Shown: positions 60,691 through 64,000 of the stretch, piece by piece
Layout: the number at the start of each line of letters is the position of its first letter
Position numbering within the stretch: position 1 is the stretch's first letter
DNA from: Paenibacillus montanisoli
GTDB lineage: Bacteria; Bacillota; Bacilli; Paenibacillales; Paenibacillaceae
Reading direction: 5' to 3'
Length of the DNA: 64,000 nucleotides
Assembly: GCF_003268025.1 (NCBI RefSeq)
Contig: NZ_QLUW01000006.1
Coordinates: forward strand, 310,001-374,000
Program-made: the position numbers and the translations under genes
The notes under the pieces: generated by a model
What the model was told of the DNA's origin: nothing
Database searches by the model: none
What the model saw: the letters and a program-made list of their open reading frames with translations, nothing else

Positions 60691-61719
60691 ATGACCGTCA
60701 CACCGATTCACCTGCTGTCCGGCTTCCTGGGAAGCGGCAAAACCACCCTGCTCAACCATGTCGTCGATTACTATAAAGCGCAGGACATTAAAGCCGCGAT
60801 CATTATGAACGAGCTCGGCGACGTCAATTTGGACGGGCAGTTCGTCGATCAAGCCGTGCCGATGGCGGAAATGCTGAGCGGCTGTATTTGCTGTACCATC
60901 CGAGGCGATCTCAGTATCGAGCTGAAGGAGCTGATTGAGGAACATCGGCCAGATGTCGTGATCATCGAATCGACCGGCGCGGCTAATCCGATGGAGATTA
61001 TCGACGCCATTACGGAAGCTACGCTCTTCATGCGCATTGATCTGCGTACGATCGCAACCGTCGTAGACGGTCCTGAGCTGCTCGCGCGCAGCAAGCGGGG
61101 CGGAAGGACCTTCAAGCTGATGCAGGATCAAATCCGCTGCGCGACGGATCTGATCGTGAACAAAGCGGATAAACTCGCACCCGAAGAGCTTGTCGAGGTG
61201 CAACAGCTGGTGCGTGAGCTGAATGCCTATGCGCCGCTGACGGTGACCGTCCGATGCATGACCCAGCTGGATATGTTCGACCTGAAGGCAGCGCCAAAAA
61301 CGAAGCCGGACGCAAACGAAAAGCGGCAGCACGACAGCGTCAGCGAACACGTATGCGGCGCAAACTGCAACCATGATCACGGCCACGGCCATGATCACGA
61401 CCACGATCAAGCCGACGGTTATGTCTCGCATGCGCATGTCATGACGCTGACGCATTATATTGCCGGTCCGGTCAACAGCCACGCCTTCGAGGCGCTCATC
61501 AAGAATCTCCCGCAGGAAGTATACAGGGCGAAAGGAATCGTAACGTTCACGGATACGAACAGCAGGTTCCTGTTCCAATATGCCTATCGCGAGGTCGAGT
61601 TCATTAGGATCACTCCTCAGGGCAATGTGAGCGACGTTGCGGTGTTTATCGGGGAGCATTTTGCCAAGGACGTGCTGGAGAAGGAACTGGCAAAGATAGA
61701 GGACCCGTATTGGGAGTAG
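60691..61719 (+). CDS. CobW-family metal-chaperone GTPase with His-rich loop
   Basis: A 342-residue G3E GTPase, with P-loop GFLGSGKTT at residue 11, metal site GCICC (Cys65, Cys67, Cys68) and NKAD. The C-terminal domain contains VYRAKGIVTFTDTNSRFLFQYAYREVEF. Between domains a loop near residues 215-250 is packed with His and Asp (HVCGANCNHDHGHGHDHDHD), a metal buffer typical of zinc-responsive ZagA/YciC-like proteins. It is likely a zinc-transfer chaperone made under zinc limitation. AAAGGAAG precedes the ATG and TATAAT at 60651 is a plausible -10. A Zur box is not clear to me. Confidence 0.9.
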   Translation: MTVTPIHLLSGFLGSGKTTLLNHVVDYYKAQDIKAAIIMNELGDVNLDGQFVDQAVPMAEMLSGCICCTIRGDLSIELKELIEEHRPDVVIIESTGAANPMEIIDAITEATLFMRIDLRTIATVVDGPELLARSKRGGRTFKLMQDQIRCATDLIVNKADKLAPEELVEVQQLVRELNAYAPLTVTVRCMTQLDMFDLKAAPKTKPDANEKRQHDSVSEHVCGANCNHDHGHGHDHDHDQADGYVSHAHVMTLTHYIAGPVNSHAFEALIKNLPQEVYRAKGIVTFTDTNSRFLFQYAYREVEFIRITPQGNVSDVAVFIGEHFAKDVLEKELAKIEDPYWE

Positions 61720-61853
61720 GAGCTGCCAAGCACGTGGGTGCGGTACGACTGAGCCCAGAAAAAATTCAGGAAACTTTTGGATAATAAAATCTCTTCCCGG
61801 GTAAACTACCGCAGAATGGGTCGAAGCATGGCCCTGGAAGGGAGCTGTAACAG

Positions 61854-62354
61854 ATGAACAAGCATGGATTTCGTAAGCCTCTGATCGCAATCGGCACGGC
61901 GGCGGCGCTGCTTCTGTCAGCGGTTCCGGCATTGGCGCAGCAAATCGCGACGCCGCCGTCGGATCAGCTCGAGGCGCAGCATGAGCAGGAGCGCAACCAT
62001 TGGGGCGGCGACCATCACTTCGGCAAGAACGGCGAGGAGCACAAAGCCCGCAAGCTGAAGCATTTGCAGGAGGCTGCCGGCTATTTCGGCATCAGCACCG
62101 AAGGCAAGAGCGCCGAGCAGCTGATCAAGGAGCTGAAAGCGGCCCGCGACGCCGACCCGGCGAAGTGGGAGAAGTTCAAAGCCGAAATGAAAGCGAAGCG
62201 GCTGGCCAAATTGCAGGAGAAAGCCGCCGCGCTTGGCATTAAAACCGAAGGCAAGTCAGCGAAGCAGCTGCGCGAGGAGATCTGCAAGAAGCATGGGCAG
62301 GACAAGCCGAACACGGACGTCACTCCGCTGCCGGGTGCGAAGGCGAAGTCTTAA
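61854..62354 (+). CDS. Secreted helical repeat protein (166 aa)
   Basis: A signal peptide ending VPALA-QQ is followed by a His-rich segment (HEQERNHWGGDHHFGKNGEEH) and two copies of a helical motif: KHLQEAAGYFGISTEGKSAEQLIKEL and AKLQEKAAALGIKTEGKSAKQLREEI. These repeats, ending in a Lys-rich tail, are seen in small exported Paenibacillus proteins of unknown role. The His-rich part may bind metal, which would fit its position after a CobW GTPase, but that is inference. The stop is followed by a long hairpin. Confidence 0.75.
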   Translation: MNKHGFRKPLIAIGTAAALLLSAVPALAQQIATPPSDQLEAQHEQERNHWGGDHHFGKNGEEHKARKLKHLQEAAGYFGISTEGKSAEQLIKELKAARDADPAKWEKFKAEMKAKRLAKLQEKAAALGIKTEGKSAKQLREEICKKHGQDKPNTDVTPLPGAKAKS

Positions 62355-62367
62355 TAACCGGCTAACC

Positions 62368-62430
62368 AAAAAGCAGCAGTGAGCACCCGTCGGAACAACC
62401 CCGCGGCACACGCTCCCTGCTGCTTTTGTT
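62368..62430 (+). terminator. Terminator-like long hairpin
   Basis: AAAAGCAGCAG pairs with CTGCTGCTTTT with inner GAGC/GCTC arms, followed by GTTATATC. It lies between convergent genes. Confidence 0.7.
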
Positions 62431-62434
62431 ATAT

Positions 62435-63541
62435 CTATCGTGCGGTTTCTTCGATCAGCGACATGACCCGGCCGATGGCATCGGCTTGGCCGCGCTGCTG
62501 CATTTGCGTTTTGATCGCGTCCCGGTTCCGAAAAACTTTGGACAGCGCAGCCATCAACGCATCGTCGGTCAGCTCCTCCTCTTGAAGCACCTCGCAATAG
62601 CCGGCTTGGCGGAACGACTCGGCGTTCAAGATCTGATCGCCGCGGCTCGCTTGCTTCGACAGCGGAATGAGCAGCATCGGCTTGCGCAGCGCCAGAAATT
62701 CGAAGATGGAATTGGAGCCGGCCCGCGAGATGACAAGGTCGGTGCATGCCAGCGCATCCGGCAGCTCGTCATGGATATATTCGTACTGCCGGTAGCCGGA
62801 AACGCCCTTCAAGCTTTCGTCAAGCTCGCCTTTGCCGCAAATATGAATGATTTGATACGTTTTCGAGAGCGCGGCTACGTTCCGCCGGATCGCTTGATTG
62901 ATCCGTTGAGAGCCGAGACTTCCTCCCATGATGAGCAGAACGGGCTTGCCGGGCGTAAACTTGCACCGCTGCAGCCCCTTCCATGCGCTTCCCTTGCGCA
63001 GCTCGCTGCGGATAATCGGGCCGACATGGATGGATTTACCGTCTTTCATCTGCTTGGCGGTTTCCGCGAAGGTGACGCAGATGCGTTTGGCAAAAGGGCC
63101 GGCAATTCGGTTGGCGAGACCGGGGGTCAAATCCGATTCGTGGATGATCACCGGTACCCGGTTCAGCCAGGCGCCGATGACGACGGGGACGGAGACGAAG
63201 CCGCCCTTCGAGAAGAGCACGTCGGGTTTCAGCCCGCGAATGAGGCGATACGCCTGGAAAACGCCTTTGACGACGCGAAACGGATCCTTAACGTTCTCGA
63301 GATCGATGTAGCGCCGCAGCTTCCCGGTCGAGATACCGTAATAGTCGACGCCATCCAGCCTGCTGATCAGCTGCTTCTCGATGCCGTTCTTCGAGCCGAT
63401 GTACGACACCTTCCAGCCTTGCGCAAGCAGCGGAGGGATCAGCGCCGCGTTCACGGTCACATGTCCTGCGGAGCCGCCGCCGGTAAATAGAATGCGGCGC
63501 TGCTCTGTTTCCCCTGACGGGGAATGGGTTGAATTTGGCAT
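62435..63541 (-). CDS. murG: MurG-type UDP-N-acetylglucosamine transferase
   Basis: A 368-residue enzyme that adds GlcNAc to undecaprenyl-diphospho-muramoyl pentapeptide (lipid I to lipid II) at the inner leaflet. The loop [17 protein letters not shown] near residue 18 replaces the usual GGTGGH but keeps the glycine-rich form, and [13 protein letters not shown] and [34 protein letters not shown] are standard. ATG 63541 follows AAGGAG; a longer frame runs upstream to 63628 without a site. The gene is not within a dcw cluster, so it is probably a second copy beside a principal murG elsewhere. A related glycosyltransferase role cannot be excluded. Confidence 0.88.
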   Translation of the reverse strand: MPNSTHSPSGETEQRRILFTGGGSAGHVTVNAALIPPLLAQGWKVSYIGSKNGIEKQLISRLDGVDYYGISTGKLRRYIDLENVKDPFRVVKGVFQAYRLIRGLKPDVLFSKGGFVSVPVVIGAWLNRVPVIIHESDLTPGLANRIAGPFAKRICVTFAETAKQMKDGKSIHVGPIIRSELRKGSAWKGLQRCKFTPGKPVLLIMGGSLGSQRINQAIRRNVAALSKTYQIIHICGKGELDESLKGVSGYRQYEYIHDELPDALACTDLVISRAGSNSIFEFLALRKPMLLIPLSKQASRGDQILNAESFRQAGYCEVLQEEELTDDALMAALSKVFRNRDAIKTQMQQRGQADAIGRVMSLIEETAR

Positions 63542-63617
63542 AGGGGCACTCCTTGATAAAATCGATATGACAAGCGTACCACAACCAACCGGATGCCGGG
63601 AGAAGGAGAGTTGCAAA

Positions 63618-64000
63618 ATGATGAACAATGCCTATATCTTAGAAAACTATGCGCGGGAGCACGGGGAAAATGACACGGTCCCGGCAGAAATTGCCGCCGT
63701 TATCCAGGTGTACCAGGACATGCTGTCCGGCTGGAACAGCCGCGATGCGCTCCAGATGGCAGCTCCGTTCACGGAGGAGGGCGGCCTGATCGGCTTCGAC
63801 GGCAGCGAAGTTGCCGGCCGAAGCGGCATCGAGGCGCACCTGACGCCGATCTTTGCGCATCACAAGACGCCTTTCTACTATTGCAAGGTAAAAGCGGTAA
63901 AGCTGCTTGGCCCCGAAACGGCGCTTCTTCGCTCTTACGCCGGGCTGGTGCCGGATGGGAAAAACGAGCTGGACCCGAATTTGAACGCGCATCATACGAT
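63618..64000 (+). CDS. SnoaL/NTF2-like protein, truncated by the window end
   Basis: The visible 127 codons begin [20 protein letters not shown] and continue with [58 protein letters not shown]. That is the SgcJ/EcaC or SnoaL-like, NTF2-fold pattern. Such proteins bind small ligands or act as polyketide cyclases or hydrolases. GAAGGAGAG lies before the ATG at 63618; a second ATG follows directly. It is divergent from murG. The C-terminal part is beyond the window. Confidence 0.8.
   Translation, partial: MMNNAYILENYAREHGENDTVPAEIAAVIQVYQDMLSGWNSRDALQMAAPFTEEGGLIGFDGSEVAGRSGIEAHLTPIFAHHKTPFYYCKVKAVKLLGPETALLRSYAGLVPDGKNELDPNLNAHHT

Noticed and set aside
1..64000. CRISPR arrays, tRNA or rRNA genes
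   Set aside because: Reading both strands showed no regularly spaced repeats with unique spacers, no cloverleaf-like sequence and no rRNA-like conserved blocks.

Overview
The window looks like chromosomal DNA of a Paenibacillaceae bacterium, most likely Paenibacillus or a close relative. The grounds are GGAGG-type ribosome binding sites, many GTG and TTG starts, LplB/YtcP/LipO-type sugar ABC genes, GntR regulators with LacI-type sensor domains, stalk-domain proteins, and large glycan-degradation loci with GH38, GH172 (DUF2961) and GxGYxYP proteins. No rRNA, tRNA, CRISPR array or intact insertion sequence was found.

Region 1 (1-20.4 kb) is mixed chromosomal content: two CBO0543-like membrane proteins, a HupE/UreJ-like protein, a 1747-residue secreted mosaic with LTD, OB, PHP and Ig-like modules, an aldo/keto reductase, a Gfo/Idh/MocA dehydrogenase, a phosphotransferase, a two-gene ABC exporter, a zinc-free MDR dehydrogenase, a NucA/NucB-type lipoprotein nuclease, a LysM amidase and a PPOX flavoprotein. 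Region 2 (20.4-25.9 kb) is a GntR/LacI-type regulator followed by a complete sugar ABC importer. Region 3 (25.9-30.8 kb) has an orphan ATP-dependent DNA ligase and a split Tat locus: tatC and a MerR regulator point left, while a Tat-signal flavin amine oxidase, an exported RidA-like protein and tatA point right.

Region 4 (30.8-35.2 kb) and region 6 (42.0-54 kb) are glycan loci: a glutaminase-family (DUF4965) protein, two paralogous large proteins of a family I cannot name (probable TIM-barrel glycosidases), a second GntR/LacI regulator, a GH38 alpha-mannosidase, a GxGYxYP protein, a LytTR regulator and a GH172 protein. A family of very AT-rich dyads lies before both GntR genes and before the four catabolic or transport units, which suggests one regulon spread over the window.

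Region 5 (35.2-41.9 kb), set between the glycan loci and visibly richer in A+T, is the most interesting part. It holds an unannotated 50-residue peptide gene (38752-38904), rich in tryptophan and strongly basic in its N-terminal half, with no leader peptide. Beside it lie two bacterial-PH-domain membrane proteins, a 51-residue membrane protein, an RRNPP/PlcR-like regulator, and an ABC ATPase with two ABC-2 permeases. This is the layout of a leaderless bacteriocin locus of the aureocin A53/lacticin Q type, with a peptide that looks new.

Region 7 (54.5-64 kb) holds a decayed gene, a VOC protein, a GNAT acetyltransferase, an AraC regulator divergent from glucuronate isomerase (uxaC) and a PhyH-type dioxygenase, a divergent pair of CobW-type metal GTPases, a small secreted helical protein, a MurG-type glycosyltransferase and the start of a SnoaL-like gene cut by the window edge.
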